Origin: Hyphomicrobiaceae bacterium
GTDB lineage: Bacteria > Pseudomonadota > Alphaproteobacteria > Rhizobiales > Xanthobacteraceae
Direction: 5' to 3'
NCBI GenBank assembly: GCA_947472885.1
Contig: CANJBX010000015.1
Coordinates: 1-64,000, forward strand
Length of the DNA stretch: 64,000 nucleotides
The position numbers and the translations under genes were made by a program. Shown here piece after piece: positions 38,019-48,671 of this stretch. The notes below the pieces were generated by a model that had not been told where the DNA came from, did not search any database, and saw only the letters and a list, made by a program, of their open reading frames with translations. The stretch's first letter is position 1. Each line of letters starts with the position of its first letter.

Positions 38019-39169
38019 GCCGGGATCCCCGCAGTCGCAATACGTTGCTGGGATGCCATACCTTCAGCACTCGGCCGCTCGCGCATCAACGCGAGCAGCA
38101 TACCCATGCCGTATGCGAGCGAAATCATCGACGAGCCGCCATAGGAAATAAACGGCAAGGTCATGCCCTTCGCCGGGATGAGCGCAAGATTGACCGACAT
38201 GTTGATCGCAGACTGCGCACCGAACAGGATCGCGAGGCCGGCGGTCGCAAACCGCGCAAAAGGATCTTCGTTGCGCATCGCATTGGTGAGTGCGCGCAAA
38301 ACGATGAAGGCGAACAGCGCAACCAGCACGAGGCACAGCACGATGCCGAATTCCTCAGCTGCCACCGCGAACACGAAGTCGGCGTGGCTGTCGGGAAGAA
38401 TGCGCTTCACGGTGCCCTCGCCCGGCCCGCGGCCGAACCAGCCGCCGCGCATGAAGGATTCCAGCGAGTTGTCGATCTGGAACGTATCGCCGGAAGCCGG
38501 ATCGAGGAAGCGTTTGATGCGCCGCGCGATATAGGGAACGAAATAGTAGGCGCTGAAGAGGCCGAACGACGCCACGCCGGTCAGACCGACGACCCATACC
38601 ATCCGCATGCCGGCCATGAAGAACAGCGCACCCCAAACGAGCGAGATCAGCATCGTCTGGCCGAAGTCCGGCTGCATCACCAGTGCGACGACCGAAGCGA
38701 CAAGCAGCGCCAACGCTATCGTGTTTGCAGGGACGTCCGGCTTCTTGGCCGATTCGGCAAACAGCCACGCCACCAGGATGACGAATGCAGGCTTCAGGAA
38801 TTCCGATGGCTGGATATTGACGCCAGCAATGATGATCCAGCGATGGGCGCCCTTCACCTCCGCGCCGTAGAACTGCGTCATGATCACCAGCACGAAGCTG
38901 ATGGCGAATACGACCAGCGCGCTGCGCCGGATCAGGCGCGGCGACAGCAGCGACACCGCCAGCATCAGGACGAGCGCCGGGATCAGGTACATGATGTGAC
39001 GGCCGACGAAGTAGAATGGATCGAGGCCGATGCGCGTCGCGACGGGCGGGCTTGCGGCAAGCGACAACACGATCCCGCCCAGCATCAGCGTGATGATCGC
39101 GGCAAGCGTCAGGCGATCAACGGTCCACCACCACGAAGCGAACGGTGAACGCGTGGCGCGCGAAACCAT
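38015..39169 (-). CDS. ftsW: peptidoglycan glycosyltransferase FtsW
   Basis: The 384-residue SEDS family membrane protein has about ten helices. Conserved regions include GAHRWI, NIQPSEFLKPAFVI, VMQPDFGQTMLI, NSLESFMRGGWFGRGPGEG, the LPDSHADFVFAVAAEEFG loop and LPFISYGGSSM near the C-terminus. It polymerises septal glycan together with FtsI. The start at 39169 (MVSRAT) fits the family. Confidence 0.96.
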   Translation of the reverse strand: MVSRATRSPFASWWWTVDRLTLAAIITLMLGGIVLSLAASPPVATRIGLDPFYFVGRHIMYLIPALVLMLAVSLLSPRLIRRSALVVFAISFVLVIMTQFYGAEVKGAHRWIIIAGVNIQPSEFLKPAFVILVAWLFAESAKKPDVPANTIALALLVASVVALVMQPDFGQTMLISLVWGALFFMAGMRMVWVVGLTGVASFGLFSAYYFVPYIARRIKRFLDPASGDTFQIDNSLESFMRGGWFGRGPGEGTVKRILPDSHADFVFAVAAEEFGIVLCLVLVALFAFIVLRALTNAMRNEDPFARFATAGLAILFGAQSAINMSVNLALIPAKGMTLPFISYGGSSMISLAYGMGMLLALMRERPSAEGMASQQRIATAGIPA

Positions 39170-39303
39170 GGGTCGGCTCCAATACGGACAGGCAGGCACC
39201 AGTCCTGCCCAAATATGGTTGCCAAGATGTTAAGGAAAAATTCAAGCGCCGGATTTGCCTGAACTTTTGCTCAGGTTTTGAGACGTGGACAGAAACCGGA
39301 AGA

Positions 39304-40710
39304 CTATTTTGTCCGGATCGATTCAAGCCCCGGCAGCGCCTTGACCAGACTGCGGAACGCGTCACCCCGGATTTCGAAGTTCCGGTATTGGTCGAACGAT
39401 GCACAGGCAGGCGACAATAATACCACTGGATCTGCCACGCCTGACGCCGCCGCATCCTTGGCCGCCGCGGCGACGGCGCGATCGAGCGTGCCGACGATAT
39501 CCGCCGATGCTTTGCCCTCAAGCGTGGCGGCGAAGTCACTGGCCGCCTCGCCGATCAGATACGCCTTGCGGATGCGCGGGAAGAATTCCGACAGCGAGAC
39601 AATACCGCCGGTCTTGGGCTTGCCGCCCGCGATCCAGAAAATATTGCTGAAACAGGCCAGCGCCTGCGCGGCAGAATCCGCATTGGTCGCCTTGGAGTCG
39701 TTGACGAACAGCACATCGCCGACGTGGCCGACCTGCTCCATGCGGTGTGCAAGACCGGGGAAGCTGCGCAATCCATCCTGGATTTGCTGCACCGTCATGC
39801 CCAGCGCAAGCGCGGCCGCCGCCGCGCACGCCGCATTCTGCGCGTTGTGGCGCCCGCGCAGCGAGCCGATGCCGTCGAGGCTGGCAATCGTCTGCACGAC
39901 ACCGTCTTTCGCCAGCATGACTTTATTATCCGCGGCGAAAATCCCGTCACGCAATGCGCGCTGTGCGGAAATCCGCACCACGCGCTTGCCGGCTTTTGAA
40001 ACGCGGTCAGCCGCGGCGGCGCACCACTCATCATCGACGCCGACAACTGCCGTGCCATTCGCGGGCACACCGGCAACAAGGCGCTCCTTCACCGCAGCGT
40101 AATGCGCAATCGTGCCATGGCGGTCGAGATGATCTTCCGAAACATTGATAAGGATGCCGACGGTGGGGTCGATGCTCGGCGCGAGATCGATCTGATAGGA
40201 CGAACACTCGATGACGTAGCTGCGTCCCGGACGCGGCGGATCGAGCGACAGGATCGCGGTGCCGATATTGCCGCCGAGCTGCACATCGTGGCCGGCGGTT
40301 GCGAGCAGGTGCGCGATCAGTGCGGTCGTCGTCGATTTGCCATTGGTGCCGGTGATCGCGACGAACGGCGTATCCGGCGCGTGGGCGCGGCGCTCCTGGC
40401 AGAACAGTTCGATATCGCCGATGACCGGGACGCCGGCGGCTTTCGCCAGCGTCACCGGCCAGTGCGGCGCGGGATGCGTCAGCGGCACGCCGGGCGTCAG
40501 CACCAGCGCAAAAATCTTCGTCCAGTCGAGTGTGTGAAAGTCGGCGGTCGGCACGCCGGCCTGATGCGCATGCGCCATCCGTTCCGCGCTGTCGTCACCC
40601 GCGACCACATCGGCTCCGCCCGCGAGCAACGCACTGGCGCCCGCCAGCCCCGACCCGCCAAGGCCGAAGACCGCGACCTTCTTGCCGGCGAATGTGGTGA
40701 TCGGGATCAT
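39304..40710 (-). CDS. murD: UDP-N-acetylmuramoyl-L-alanine--D-glutamate ligase
   Basis: The 468-residue Mur ligase has [18 protein letters not shown] at the N-terminus, the P-loop [16 protein letters not shown], the SSYQ strand ([11 protein letters not shown]), [11 protein letters not shown] and a C-terminal [15 protein letters not shown]. It adds D-Glu to UDP-MurNAc-L-Ala. It follows mraY by nine bases. Confidence 0.97.
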   Translation of the reverse strand: MIPITTFAGKKVAVFGLGGSGLAGASALLAGGADVVAGDDSAERMAHAHQAGVPTADFHTLDWTKIFALVLTPGVPLTHPAPHWPVTLAKAAGVPVIGDIELFCQERRAHAPDTPFVAITGTNGKSTTTALIAHLLATAGHDVQLGGNIGTAILSLDPPRPGRSYVIECSSYQIDLAPSIDPTVGILINVSEDHLDRHGTIAHYAAVKERLVAGVPANGTAVVGVDDEWCAAAADRVSKAGKRVVRISAQRALRDGIFAADNKVMLAKDGVVQTIASLDGIGSLRGRHNAQNAACAAAAALALGMTVQQIQDGLRSFPGLAHRMEQVGHVGDVLFVNDSKATNADSAAQALACFSNIFWIAGGKPKTGGIVSLSEFFPRIRKAYLIGEAASDFAATLEGKASADIVGTLDRAVAAAAKDAAASGVADPVVLLSPACASFDQYRNFEIRGDAFRSLVKALPGLESIRTK

Positions 40711-40719
40711 CGCGCGGTC

Positions 40720-41805
40720 TTATCGCAGCTTGAGCGTGGAGAGCCCTGCCAGCGCGAGCACAATCGCGATGATCCAGAACCGGATCACGATCTGCGGCTC
40801 GGTCCAGCCCTTCTGCTCGAAGTGATGGTGGATCGGCGCCATGCGGAACACGCGCTTGCCGGTCAGTTTGAACGACGCCACCTGCACGATCACGGAAACC
40901 GCTTCGAGTACGAACAGGCCGCCGACAATGGCGAGTTCGACTTCATGCTTGGTCGCGACCGCGACCGAGCCGAGCAATCCGCCGAGCGCCAGCGAACCCG
41001 TATCGCCCATGAAGATCGACGCCGGCGGCGCGTTGAACCACAGGAATCCAAGGCCCGCACCCAGCACCGCACCGCACAGCACCGCGAGTTCGCCGGTGCC
41101 CGCCACATAGCGGATCTGCAGATAGTCCGCGAGCACGGCGTTGCCCGACAGATAGGCGAAAGCCGCAAAGCTCAGCGCCGCCGTCATCACCGGGCCGATG
41201 GCAAGGCCATCAAGACCGTCGGTGAGGTTCACCGCATTGGCCGCGCCGGTGATGATAAACGCGCCGAACAGGATGTAGAACACGCCAAGATTGAACGTGA
41301 GGTCCTTGAGGAGCGGAAACGACAGCGTCGTTCCCATCGGCCCGCGGCCAAGCCATGCGATGGCGGCGCAGGCAAGTCCGGCAATCAACGCTTCAATCAG
41401 CAGGCGCGTGCGGCCGGAAACACCGGCGTGGGTCTGCTTGGTGACTTTGAGATAGTCGTCGTAGAAGCCGATAGCGCCAAAACCGAGCGTGACCAGCAGC
41501 ACGACCCAGACGTAACCGTTGGTAAGGTTCGCCCACAGCAATGTCGAAACGATCAGGCCCAGAAGGATCATGAGCCCGCCCATGGTCGGCGTGCCCTTCT
41601 TCGTCACCAGATGCGACTGCGGACCGTCCGCGCGGATCGGCTGGCCCTTGCCCTGCCGCGCGCGAAGGAAGTCGATCAGTCCCGGCCCGAACATGAAAAC
41701 AAAAATGATCGCGGTCGCCATCGCGCCGCCGGTGCGGAACGTGATGTAGCGAAACACGTTGAGGAACGAAAAACTCCCGGAAAAATCAGCAAGCCAATAA
41801 AGCAT
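40720..41805 (-). CDS. mraY: phospho-MurNAc-pentapeptide translocase
   Basis: The 361-residue enzyme with ten membrane helices makes lipid I from undecaprenyl phosphate. Diagnostic segments are [82 protein letters not shown] and [14 protein letters not shown]. The start MLYWLADFS at 41805 is conserved; an upstream in-frame start adds 16 residues overlapping murF. Confidence 0.97.
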   Translation of the reverse strand: MLYWLADFSGSFSFLNVFRYITFRTGGAMATAIIFVFMFGPGLIDFLRARQGKGQPIRADGPQSHLVTKKGTPTMGGLMILLGLIVSTLLWANLTNGYVWVVLLVTLGFGAIGFYDDYLKVTKQTHAGVSGRTRLLIEALIAGLACAAIAWLGRGPMGTTLSFPLLKDLTFNLGVFYILFGAFIITGAANAVNLTDGLDGLAIGPVMTAALSFAAFAYLSGNAVLADYLQIRYVAGTGELAVLCGAVLGAGLGFLWFNAPPASIFMGDTGSLALGGLLGSVAVATKHEVELAIVGGLFVLEAVSVIVQVASFKLTGKRVFRMAPIHHHFEQKGWTEPQIVIRFWIIAIVLALAGLSTLKLR

Positions 41806-41809
41806 CTGG

Positions 41810-43249
41810 TCAGCCTTCAGCGCGCGCGGGCTGGCGTCCGGTGTCGCGGCCATAACGGGCTGCCAGCGACTTGACGATGGGCGCCATTTTCGAGCCGGCG
41901 GAACCCTTGATCATGACGGCATCGCCCTCACGAATCGCCGCCACCACGTCCGGCTCCAGCGCGGCGGCGGTCTTCGCATAGCCGCCCCGGCGTTCGGATG
42001 GAAGGGCCTGCCAGAGCGCTTCCATCATGGGCCCGGCGCAAAACACCAGATCGACGGCATTTTCCCTGATTGCAGCGGCCAATCCGCGATGCAATTCCTC
42101 GGCCGCCGTCCCCAGCTCAAGCATGTCGCCGAGAACGGCAATGCGCCGTCCATGGCGGCCGATGCTGGACTGCCCCAGGAGGGCGAGCGCCGCCCGCATG
42201 GAGGTTGGGTTGGCGTTGTAGCTTTCGTCGATCAGCAGGGCGTCGCCGCCCGGCAGTTCGAGGGAAATGCGGGTACCGCGCCCGGCAGCCGCCTTCAGGT
42301 CGGCCAGCGCCAGTGCGGCCAGCGCAAGGTCCGCCCCGGCGAGCTTCGCTGCCGCCAGCACGGCCAGCGAGTTCATCACCAGATGCTTGCCCGGGGCGCC
42401 GAGCTTGTAAGTGACACGTTCGCCCAGAATATCGGCCTCGACCGTTGAACTCTCCGGCTGCATCGCCAGCTTGATGAGCCGCGCATCGGCGCTCTTGTGT
42501 TCGCCGAACGAAATGACCTGCGCGATGTTGGCGGCCCCGGCGTGTTTCGCCAGACGCGCGAACTGCGGGTTGTCGCGGTTGAGAACGACAGCCCCGCCCG
42601 GCTCGACCCCTAAGAAAATTTCCGCCTTGGCATCCGCGATCTTCTCGATCGACTCAAAAAATTCGAGATGCACCGGCTCGATGGTGGTGATGATCGCGAC
42701 GTGAGGACGCACCAGATTCACCAGCGGCGTAATCTCGCCCGCGTGATTCATGCCGATTTCAAAGATCGCGTAGCGCGCGCTTGCGGGAAGCCGCGCCAGC
42801 GACAGCGGCACGCCCCAGTGATTGTTGAACGATGCCGTTGACGCATGCGTCTCGCCGTCCCGCGCCAGCGCGCGCAGCAGCGCCTCCTTGGTCGATGTCT
42901 TGCCGACCGAGCCGGTGACGGCAATGACCTTGGCGGGTGAACGCAAACGCGCGGCGCGCGCGAGGTCGGTCATGCCTTCAAGCACATCGTCCACGATCAG
43001 CAGCGGCGCGCCGGCAGGCATCTCCGCGCGCTTGGCCTTGGCGACAACAGCGACACCCGCATGGTTTTCGAGCGCCTTGGCGACAAAGCCGTGGCCGTCG
43101 TGGATGTCGCCCTTGATGGCAAAGAAGGCTTCGCCCGGCTTGATCGAGCGGCTGTCGATGGAAATGCCGGTTGCGTCAACCGGATTGCCCGCGCGCTCCG
43201 CTTTCATCGCCGCAGTCATCGCATCGACAGTCCACAATGCATCACTCAT
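41810..43249 (-). CDS. murF: UDP-MurNAc-tripeptide--D-Ala-D-Ala ligase
   Basis: The 479-residue Mur ligase shows [21 protein letters not shown]-loop [46 protein letters not shown] and [10 protein letters not shown]. It adds D-Ala-D-Ala, joining the products of ddl and murE. Its start overlaps the murE stop by four bases. Confidence 0.97.
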   Translation of the reverse strand: MSDALWTVDAMTAAMKAERAGNPVDATGISIDSRSIKPGEAFFAIKGDIHDGHGFVAKALENHAGVAVVAKAKRAEMPAGAPLLIVDDVLEGMTDLARAARLRSPAKVIAVTGSVGKTSTKEALLRALARDGETHASTASFNNHWGVPLSLARLPASARYAIFEIGMNHAGEITPLVNLVRPHVAIITTIEPVHLEFFESIEKIADAKAEIFLGVEPGGAVVLNRDNPQFARLAKHAGAANIAQVISFGEHKSADARLIKLAMQPESSTVEADILGERVTYKLGAPGKHLVMNSLAVLAAAKLAGADLALAALALADLKAAAGRGTRISLELPGGDALLIDESYNANPTSMRAALALLGQSSIGRHGRRIAVLGDMLELGTAAEELHRGLAAAIRENAVDLVFCAGPMMEALWQALPSERRGGYAKTAAALEPDVVAAIREGDAVMIKGSAGSKMAPIVKSLAARYGRDTGRQPARAEG

Positions 43250-44694
43250 CGCGCAGCCTCCCGCAGCGCCATCGCAACCGCTTCATGATCCGAGAACGGC
43301 AGGATTTCCTTGCCGACAATCTGCCCTGTCTCGTGGCCCTTGCCTGCCACCAGCAGCACGTCACCGGCATGCAGCTCTGCGACCGCCAGACGGATCGCCG
43401 CATAACGATCGCCGATTTCCATGGCACCTCGCGTTGCCGCGAGGATCGCGCTGCGGATCGCAGCAGGGTCTTCGCTGCGCGGATTGTCGTCGGTGACAAT
43501 CACGCGGTCGGCTTTCTCTGCGGCAATCGCGCCCATCAAGGGCCGCTTGCCCTGATCGCGGTCGCCGCCGGCGCCAAACACGACGACAAGCCGCCGCTTC
43601 ACATAAGGCCGCAAGGCTTCGAGCGCCTTGGCCAGCGCATCGGGCTTGTGCGCGTAGTCAACGAATATCGGCGCGCCGTCTTTCTGGCCGACCAGATCGA
43701 GACGCCCTTTCGCGCCCTGCAATCCTTCAAGCGTCGCAAGGACACGCGCAGGATCGCGGCCAGTGGTGATCGCAAAGCCCGCCGCAACCAGCGCATTCTC
43801 GACCTGAAATTCGCCGACGAGCGGCAGCCGCACGCGATAGCTTTTTCCGGCGTGTTCGATCTTTAGCGTCTGCGAGAAGCCATCGACTTCGCTCTCGCGC
43901 AAATTCAACCCTGTGCCGCCCCGGCCGACCGTAAAGACGTTCATGCCGTGTGCGCGCGCCGCTGCAACCACCTGCCCGGTGTGCGAATGGCCGGAAGCAA
44001 TCACCGCGCTGCCACCCGCCGGAATGAGTTGCCGGAACAAGATGAGCTTGGCCTCCAGATAGGACTCAAGCGTGCCGTGATAGTCGAGATGATCGCGCGA
44101 CAGGTTCGTGAAGCCGCCAACCGTAATGCGCACGCCATCGAGACGATGTTGCTGCAAGCCATGTGAGGATGCTTCGAGTGCAAGATGCGTGACACCGTCG
44201 TAGGCCAGCCGGTCGATGGTCTTGTGCAATTCTACCGGGTCCGGGGTCGTCAGCGAGCCATAGACTTCGCCTGCCGGTGAAACCACCCCGACGGTGCCGA
44301 TGCTCGCCGCCTGTTCGCCCAGCGCTTCCCAGATTTGCCGTGTGAAAGCTGCAACGGAAGTCTTGCCGCTGGTGCCGGTAACGGCGGCAATGGTTGCAGG
44401 CTGACGCGGATAGAGATTTGCCGCCGACAGCGCCAACGCGCGGCGAAGGTTGGGAACCGTGACAACGGCGATGCCTTCCGGCGCAGCCACCGCACCTTCG
44501 GCCATCACCGCGACCGCACCTGCCGCAATCGCCTGCGGCACGAAGGCCTGCCCATCGGCCTTGGTGCCGGGTACGGCGGCAAACACATTGCCGGGCTTGA
44601 TGGTGCGGCTGTCCGCCGAAATACCCGTCACCTCAAGCGCGTCGAAACGCGGCTCGCAGATCGCATCGGCGGGTAAAAGCTCGCGCAGTTTCAT
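43246..44694 (-). CDS. murE: UDP-MurNAc-L-Ala-D-Glu--meso-DAP ligase
   Basis: This 482-residue Mur ligase has GISADSRTIKPGNVFAAVPG, the P-loop VTGTSGKTSVAAFTRQIW, EASSHGLQQHRLDG, and the DNPR motif (VTDDNPRSEDP) that selects meso-diaminopimelate over lysine. The wall is therefore the DAP type. The start MKLRELLP at 44694 fits the family. Confidence 0.97.
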   Translation of the reverse strand: MKLRELLPADAICEPRFDALEVTGISADSRTIKPGNVFAAVPGTKADGQAFVPQAIAAGAVAVMAEGAVAAPEGIAVVTVPNLRRALALSAANLYPRQPATIAAVTGTSGKTSVAAFTRQIWEALGEQAASIGTVGVVSPAGEVYGSLTTPDPVELHKTIDRLAYDGVTHLALEASSHGLQQHRLDGVRITVGGFTNLSRDHLDYHGTLESYLEAKLILFRQLIPAGGSAVIASGHSHTGQVVAAARAHGMNVFTVGRGGTGLNLRESEVDGFSQTLKIEHAGKSYRVRLPLVGEFQVENALVAAGFAITTGRDPARVLATLEGLQGAKGRLDLVGQKDGAPIFVDYAHKPDALAKALEALRPYVKRRLVVVFGAGGDRDQGKRPLMGAIAAEKADRVIVTDDNPRSEDPAAIRSAILAATRGAMEIGDRYAAIRLAVAELHAGDVLLVAGKGHETGQIVGKEILPFSDHEAVAMALREAAR

Positions 44695-44750
44695 GGCGGC
44701 ATTCGGCTCAAGCAAGCGTTGGACTCAAAGCGGAAGTAACGCCAAATCGT

Positions 44751-46523
44751 TTAGCGCGTCGGCTTGCTGGAAGCGAGGATTTGCCGGTCAGCCGTGGGCA
44801 GGTCGAAACGCGGGACGAGGCCCAGCAGCGGGCCGATTCTGGAAATGACGTTGGCGGCGGTAGGGGCTGCGTTCCAGCTGGCGGTCGCAAAACCCTTGGT
44901 TTCGGGGATGATTTGCGGCTCGTCGAGCATAATCAGGACCAGATAACGCGGGTCGTCCGACGGCAACACCGCCATGAAATCGGTCATCAGCTTGGTCTTG
45001 GAATAGCGGCCGTTGACGACCTTTTCCGCGGTCCCGGTTTTACCGCCGACGTAATAGCCCTTCACGTCGGCCTTGCCGGCGCTGCCCTTCTCGGCATTCA
45101 GGCGCATCAGGTAGCGCATCTGCACGCTGGTCTCGGGCTTGACCACCTGCTTGGCGAGGGCGTTGGCTTCCTGCTCGCTGCGTTTGAGGAATGTCGGCGG
45201 AATGAGCTTGCCGCCATTGAGAAGCGCGGCAACACCCATCACCGCCTGCAATGGCGCAACCGACAGGCCGTGGCCGAACGCGATGGTGACCGTGTTCAGT
45301 TCACCCCAGCGCTTCGGAACCTGCGGCTCGCGGCTTTCCGGCAATTCCGTACGCAGACGGTCAAGCTGGCCTAATTTGCGCAGGAATGACTTGTGTTCCT
45401 CGACGCCGAGCTTCAGCGCGACCCGCGCTGCGCCGATATTGGAGGAATAAGTAAAAATCTCCGGGATACTCAGCACGCGGTTCTGGGCGTGATAATCGCT
45501 GATCTTGAACCTGCCATAACGCAGCGGCAATCGCGCGTCGAAGGTTGTCGCAAGGTTCATCTTGCCGGAGTCGAGGCCCATGCCAAGGGTGATCGCCTTG
45601 AACGTCGAGCCCATCTCGAAGATGCCGGTGGTCAGGCGATTGAATTTCGTCGGGTCATTGGCCTCGCGCGGATTGTTGGAGTCGTAGTCCGGCAGCGACA
45701 CCATGGCAACGACTTCGCCGGTTCGCACGTCCAGCACGATGCCGGCCGCGGCTATCGTCTTGAACTTGCGATGCGCCGCGACGAGTTCGTCGCGCAACGC
45801 ATGCTGCACGCGCAGGTCAATGGAGAGCTGCACCGGCTTCTGGTCGCGGTCCGAGGCAAAGCCCGCACGATGCAGGTCGGCAAGGCCAGTTGAATCGAGC
45901 CACTTCTCGATGCCGGCCGTACCCTGGTTATCGACGTTGACGTGTCCGATGACATGGGAGACTTCCGGGCCATTCGGATAGACGCGCTTGTTTTCCGTGA
46001 GGAAGCCAAGTCCTGGCACGCCGAGATGATGCACTTCGGTCTGCTGCTTGGCCGAGATTTCACGCTTGAGCCAGACAAAGCCGCGCCGCGACCCGAGCCG
46101 TTCGCGCAGGTCGGAATGATCGAGGTCCGGCATCACCGCGGTGAGCAGCTCCGCCGCCTCGTCGGAATCGATAATGCGCCTGGGTTCGGCAAACAGCGAG
46201 GGCGTCATGACGTCGGTCGCCAGCACTTCGCCACGGCGGTCGAGGATATCCGGGCGCGATGTCGCGACGGCGTCTCCGCTCACGCGGCGCTGCGCCACCG
46301 GACCTTCCGGCGTCAAAGCATAGAGAACCAGCCTGCCGCCGATGATGAGATAGACAATGGAGAACGCAAGAATGGCGAGACCGAGCCGCGCCTTCGCCTT
46401 CTTCGCACGGTCAACCCCGCGGCCATACAGTATCGCCTGCACGCTGCGGCGATGCAGCGCCTGCGGAGGCGTGCGCGGCGCGAGCGGCATTTCGGCGGAT
46501 GCGTCGGGATTATGATCGGTCAT
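44751..46523 (-). CDS. ftsI: septal peptidoglycan transpeptidase (PBP3)
   Basis: The 590-residue class B penicillin-binding protein has one N-terminal membrane segment (ILAFSIVYLIIGGRLVLYAL), a pedestal domain (SRPDILDRRGEVLATD) and the transpeptidase domain. The three active-site motifs are intact: STFK (about residue 305), SSN (TYSSNIGA) and KTG (GGKTGTAEK). It cross-links septal peptidoglycan with FtsW. Its start overlaps the ftsL stop by four bases. Confidence 0.97.
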   Translation of the reverse strand: MTDHNPDASAEMPLAPRTPPQALHRRSVQAILYGRGVDRAKKAKARLGLAILAFSIVYLIIGGRLVLYALTPEGPVAQRRVSGDAVATSRPDILDRRGEVLATDVMTPSLFAEPRRIIDSDEAAELLTAVMPDLDHSDLRERLGSRRGFVWLKREISAKQQTEVHHLGVPGLGFLTENKRVYPNGPEVSHVIGHVNVDNQGTAGIEKWLDSTGLADLHRAGFASDRDQKPVQLSIDLRVQHALRDELVAAHRKFKTIAAAGIVLDVRTGEVVAMVSLPDYDSNNPREANDPTKFNRLTTGIFEMGSTFKAITLGMGLDSGKMNLATTFDARLPLRYGRFKISDYHAQNRVLSIPEIFTYSSNIGAARVALKLGVEEHKSFLRKLGQLDRLRTELPESREPQVPKRWGELNTVTIAFGHGLSVAPLQAVMGVAALLNGGKLIPPTFLKRSEQEANALAKQVVKPETSVQMRYLMRLNAEKGSAGKADVKGYYVGGKTGTAEKVVNGRYSKTKLMTDFMAVLPSDDPRYLVLIMLDEPQIIPETKGFATASWNAAPTAANVISRIGPLLGLVPRFDLPTADRQILASSKPTR

Positions 46524-46900
46524 CGGTCGTCACCAGAAGGAATACTTCCGGTCGGCGGCTCGCTGTCCGTGTTCTCGATAATCATCGCAATCGGATCTTC
46601 GCTGTCCGGCGGCACGATCTGGATCGGACGGTCCGGCAGCTTGTCGTATGTATCGTATTGCGTCAGCTCAAGCGGCTTGAGCGTGAGATGGCGCTTGGCC
46701 AGTTCCTGAACGCGGGCCGGTGAATCGAGTCGTGCCCATTGCGCACGCAAGCTGGCAATGGCGTCACGCTCGCGCTTGATCTCGTTGCGAATGACCGCAA
46801 TACGCTCGGCCTGCACCGTGGCTTCAAACTTGATCTTGTAGACCCAGATGGCCGCCGCGACGAAGGCGCAGACGACGATAAGGTGGACAATGCGGATCAT
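46520..46900 (-). CDS. ftsL: cell division protein FtsL
   Basis: The 126-residue bitopic protein has one N-terminal membrane segment ([18 protein letters not shown]), a heptad-like coiled coil (residues about 25-65) and an acidic, Pro-rich C-terminal tail. This size and place between rsmH and ftsI are those of FtsL, which partners FtsQ and FtsB. Sequence conservation in the family is low, so the assignment rests on topology and position. Confidence 0.88.
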   Translation of the reverse strand: MIRIVHLIVVCAFVAAAIWVYKIKFEATVQAERIAVIRNEIKRERDAIASLRAQWARLDSPARVQELAKRHLTLKPLELTQYDTYDKLPDRPIQIVPPDSEDPIAMIIENTDSEPPTGSIPSGDDR

Positions 46901-47928
46901 CGCCGGTCCCCCCGCAGGATTTCATCGAGCGACGGCAGGTTCGGGAATGGCGATGCAACGGCTTCGGTAGCCGCGGCGGCGGTGCGCTCACCGGCGCGCA
47001 GCTTGGCTGAACGCGAACGCGGATTGGCGGCGACTTCGGAGTCGTCGGCAACGACGGGTTTCTTGGTCAAGGTAGCGAAGGTCGCCGGCGCACTGACCAT
47101 CTCCGGCAGATGCCGCGAGCCGGCGCGGGTGCCGGCGCGTTCAGCGAAGAAGTTTTTGACGATGCGGTCTTCAAGCGAGTGGAACGACACCACGACCAGC
47201 CGGCCGCCGGGCTTGAGGACGCGCTCGGCAGCGGACAGCGCGCGCGCCAGTTCGCCGAGTTCGTCGTTCACGAACAGCCGCAGCGCCTGGAACGTGCGGG
47301 TCGCGGGGTGAATTTCGCCGGGCTTGCCGCGCACGACGCGCGACACGATATCGGCCAGCGCACGCGTCGTCGTAATCGGCGCTTCAGTGCGCGCCTTGAC
47401 GATGGCACGCGCGACGCCGCGCGAGTGTCGTTCTTCGCCGAGCATGAAAATCACGTTGGCAAGGTCGCGTTCGCCGGCGCGCGCCACGATGTCGGCCGCG
47501 GTCGGGCCGTCCTGCCCCATGCGCATATCCAGCGGACCGTCGAGCCGGAACGAAAAACCGCGTTCCGCGGTGTCGAGCTGCATCGACGACACGCCGAGGT
47601 CGAGGACGACGCCATCGGCCTGCCCGGCACCGGCAACATCGCCCAATGCGGAGAACGTATCCTCAACCAGCGACAGCCGGCCACCCATGGCTTCGACCAG
47701 GCCATAGCCCGCCGTAATCGCGGTCCGGTCACGGTCGATGCCGATGACGTTGCAATTGGCAGCGCTAAGAATTTCGCGGGTATAGCCGCCCGCACCAAAG
47801 GTGCCGTCGATGACCAGCGATTCATGACGGAGATTCAGGTGTTCAACCACCTGTTTAACGAGCACGGGAATGTGTCGAGCTAGTCCGCCAGCGGCCTCCG
47901 GTTGTCCGGCACCGCCGCCCGTCGTCAT
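46897..47928 (-). CDS. rsmH: 16S rRNA (cytosine1402-N4)-methyltransferase
   Basis: The 343-residue SAM-dependent enzyme shows [13 protein letters not shown], motif [47 protein letters not shown] and the C-terminal [16 protein letters not shown]. It methylates C1402 of 16S rRNA. The ATG at 47928 overlaps the mraZ stop (ATGA); the open frame upstream of this is a shadow over mraZ. Confidence 0.96.
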   Translation of the reverse strand: MTTGGGAGQPEAAGGLARHIPVLVKQVVEHLNLRHESLVIDGTFGAGGYTREILSAANCNVIGIDRDRTAITAGYGLVEAMGGRLSLVEDTFSALGDVAGAGQADGVVLDLGVSSMQLDTAERGFSFRLDGPLDMRMGQDGPTAADIVARAGERDLANVIFMLGEERHSRGVARAIVKARTEAPITTTRALADIVSRVVRGKPGEIHPATRTFQALRLFVNDELGELARALSAAERVLKPGGRLVVVSFHSLEDRIVKNFFAERAGTRAGSRHLPEMVSAPATFATLTKKPVVADDSEVAANPRSRSAKLRAGERTAAAATEAVASPFPNLPSLDEILRGDRR

Positions 47929-48395
47929 TCCCCTGCTCCTGGGGGTTTTTGCCCCGCCCCTTGAGAACCCCGCGTTGCGCGCACCATCGAAGTGGCCGTC
48001 GATAAATGCGCCCGAAACCGCTGCGGTTCCCAAATCTGAAACTTGTGACCAAGACCGACGAAAGCGACCTGGTCGGCAATGCCGGCGTGGGTCTTCAGTT
48101 CGTCGCTCAGCACCACCCTGCCCTCTCCATCCACCTTCAAGGTCTCGCTCGTGCCGTAGAGCGCCACCGAGAATTGCTCCCGCTCCTGCGTGTAGGGCGG
48201 AAACCGATCGATCAATCGTTCGATCTCCAACAGCAGCGCATTGCCGCCAGCGTCGATCGCCGCATGGTCGAGTGTGGGATAGCAGTACAGACCGTCGAAG
48301 CCGTCGCGAGCGAGTACGGCGCGATAAGGAGCTGGAATCGAGACGCGCCCCTTGGCATCGAGCCGCAACGTGTAGTTCGACACGAAGCGATCCAT
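47925..48395 (-). CDS. mraZ: transcriptional regulator MraZ
   Basis: The 156-residue protein has two SpoVT/AbrB-like repeats: [22 protein letters not shown] and [21 protein letters not shown]. MraZ is the first gene of the dcw cluster and represses it by binding direct TGGG repeats in the promoter; such repeats are present at 48472-48505. The start MDRFVSNY at 48395 is the conserved one. The C-terminal tail is Ala/Gly-rich. Confidence 0.96.
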   Translation of the reverse strand: MDRFVSNYTLRLDAKGRVSIPAPYRAVLARDGFDGLYCYPTLDHAAIDAGGNALLLEIERLIDRFPPYTQEREQFSVALYGTSETLKVDGEGRVVLSDELKTHAGIADQVAFVGLGHKFQIWEPQRFRAHLSTATSMVRATRGSQGAGQKPPGAGE

Positions 48396-48471
48396 ACGCA
48401 CTCCACGCAGACCCGTTACTCCCCACGAGAGCGGCGACACTTTCCCCGTACATGGAGAACGCCTGCATCAA

Positions 48472-48511
48472 TGGGTGATTATGGGATAACATGGGATAAT
48501 CTGGGCGTCAA
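48472..48511 (-). promoter_or_regulatory. mraZ promoter with MraZ operator repeats
   Basis: Four TGGG words on the plus strand start at 48472, 48482, 48492 and 48502, exactly 10 bases (one helical turn) apart. Read toward mraZ, a TTGACG (-35 like, 48511-48506) abuts the most distal repeat, and the -10 would fall within the repeats (16-17 base spacer). MraZ of Escherichia coli binds repeats of this spacing, so this is the expected autorepression site. Confidence 0.75.
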
Positions 48512-48660
48512 CGGGCTATGGCACCGCCGACGGGCAGTGCGCCAAGGGATGCACAAGCGTTGATTAGGAACTGTTAAGTTTAAGGAATCGTTGAGAACGC
48601 CAACCCTTTCCGTGCGTTAGGAAGGCTATCCCGCAAGCAAGTTCCACAGGGGCATTCTGC

Positions 48661-48666
48661 TATAAT
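48661..48666 (+). promoter_or_regulatory. perfect TATAAT -10 box immediately before the amidase gene
   Basis: TATAAT ends five bases before the ATG at 48672, with no Shine-Dalgarno sequence between or upstream. A transcript starting the usual 6-8 bases after the -10 would begin at the start codon itself. The -35 region is not clear. Confidence 0.45.
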
Positions 48667-48671
48667 TGCGC

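Noticed and set aside
46897-48492. 532-codon reading of rsmH extended over mraZ
   Set aside because: The extra N-terminal part is the wrong-frame translation of mraZ and upstream DNA. The ATG overlapping the mraZ stop gives the normal RsmH length.
48666-48671. TTG start six bases before the amidase ATG
   Set aside because: It overlaps the TATAAT box and adds only two residues; the ATG is the simpler choice.
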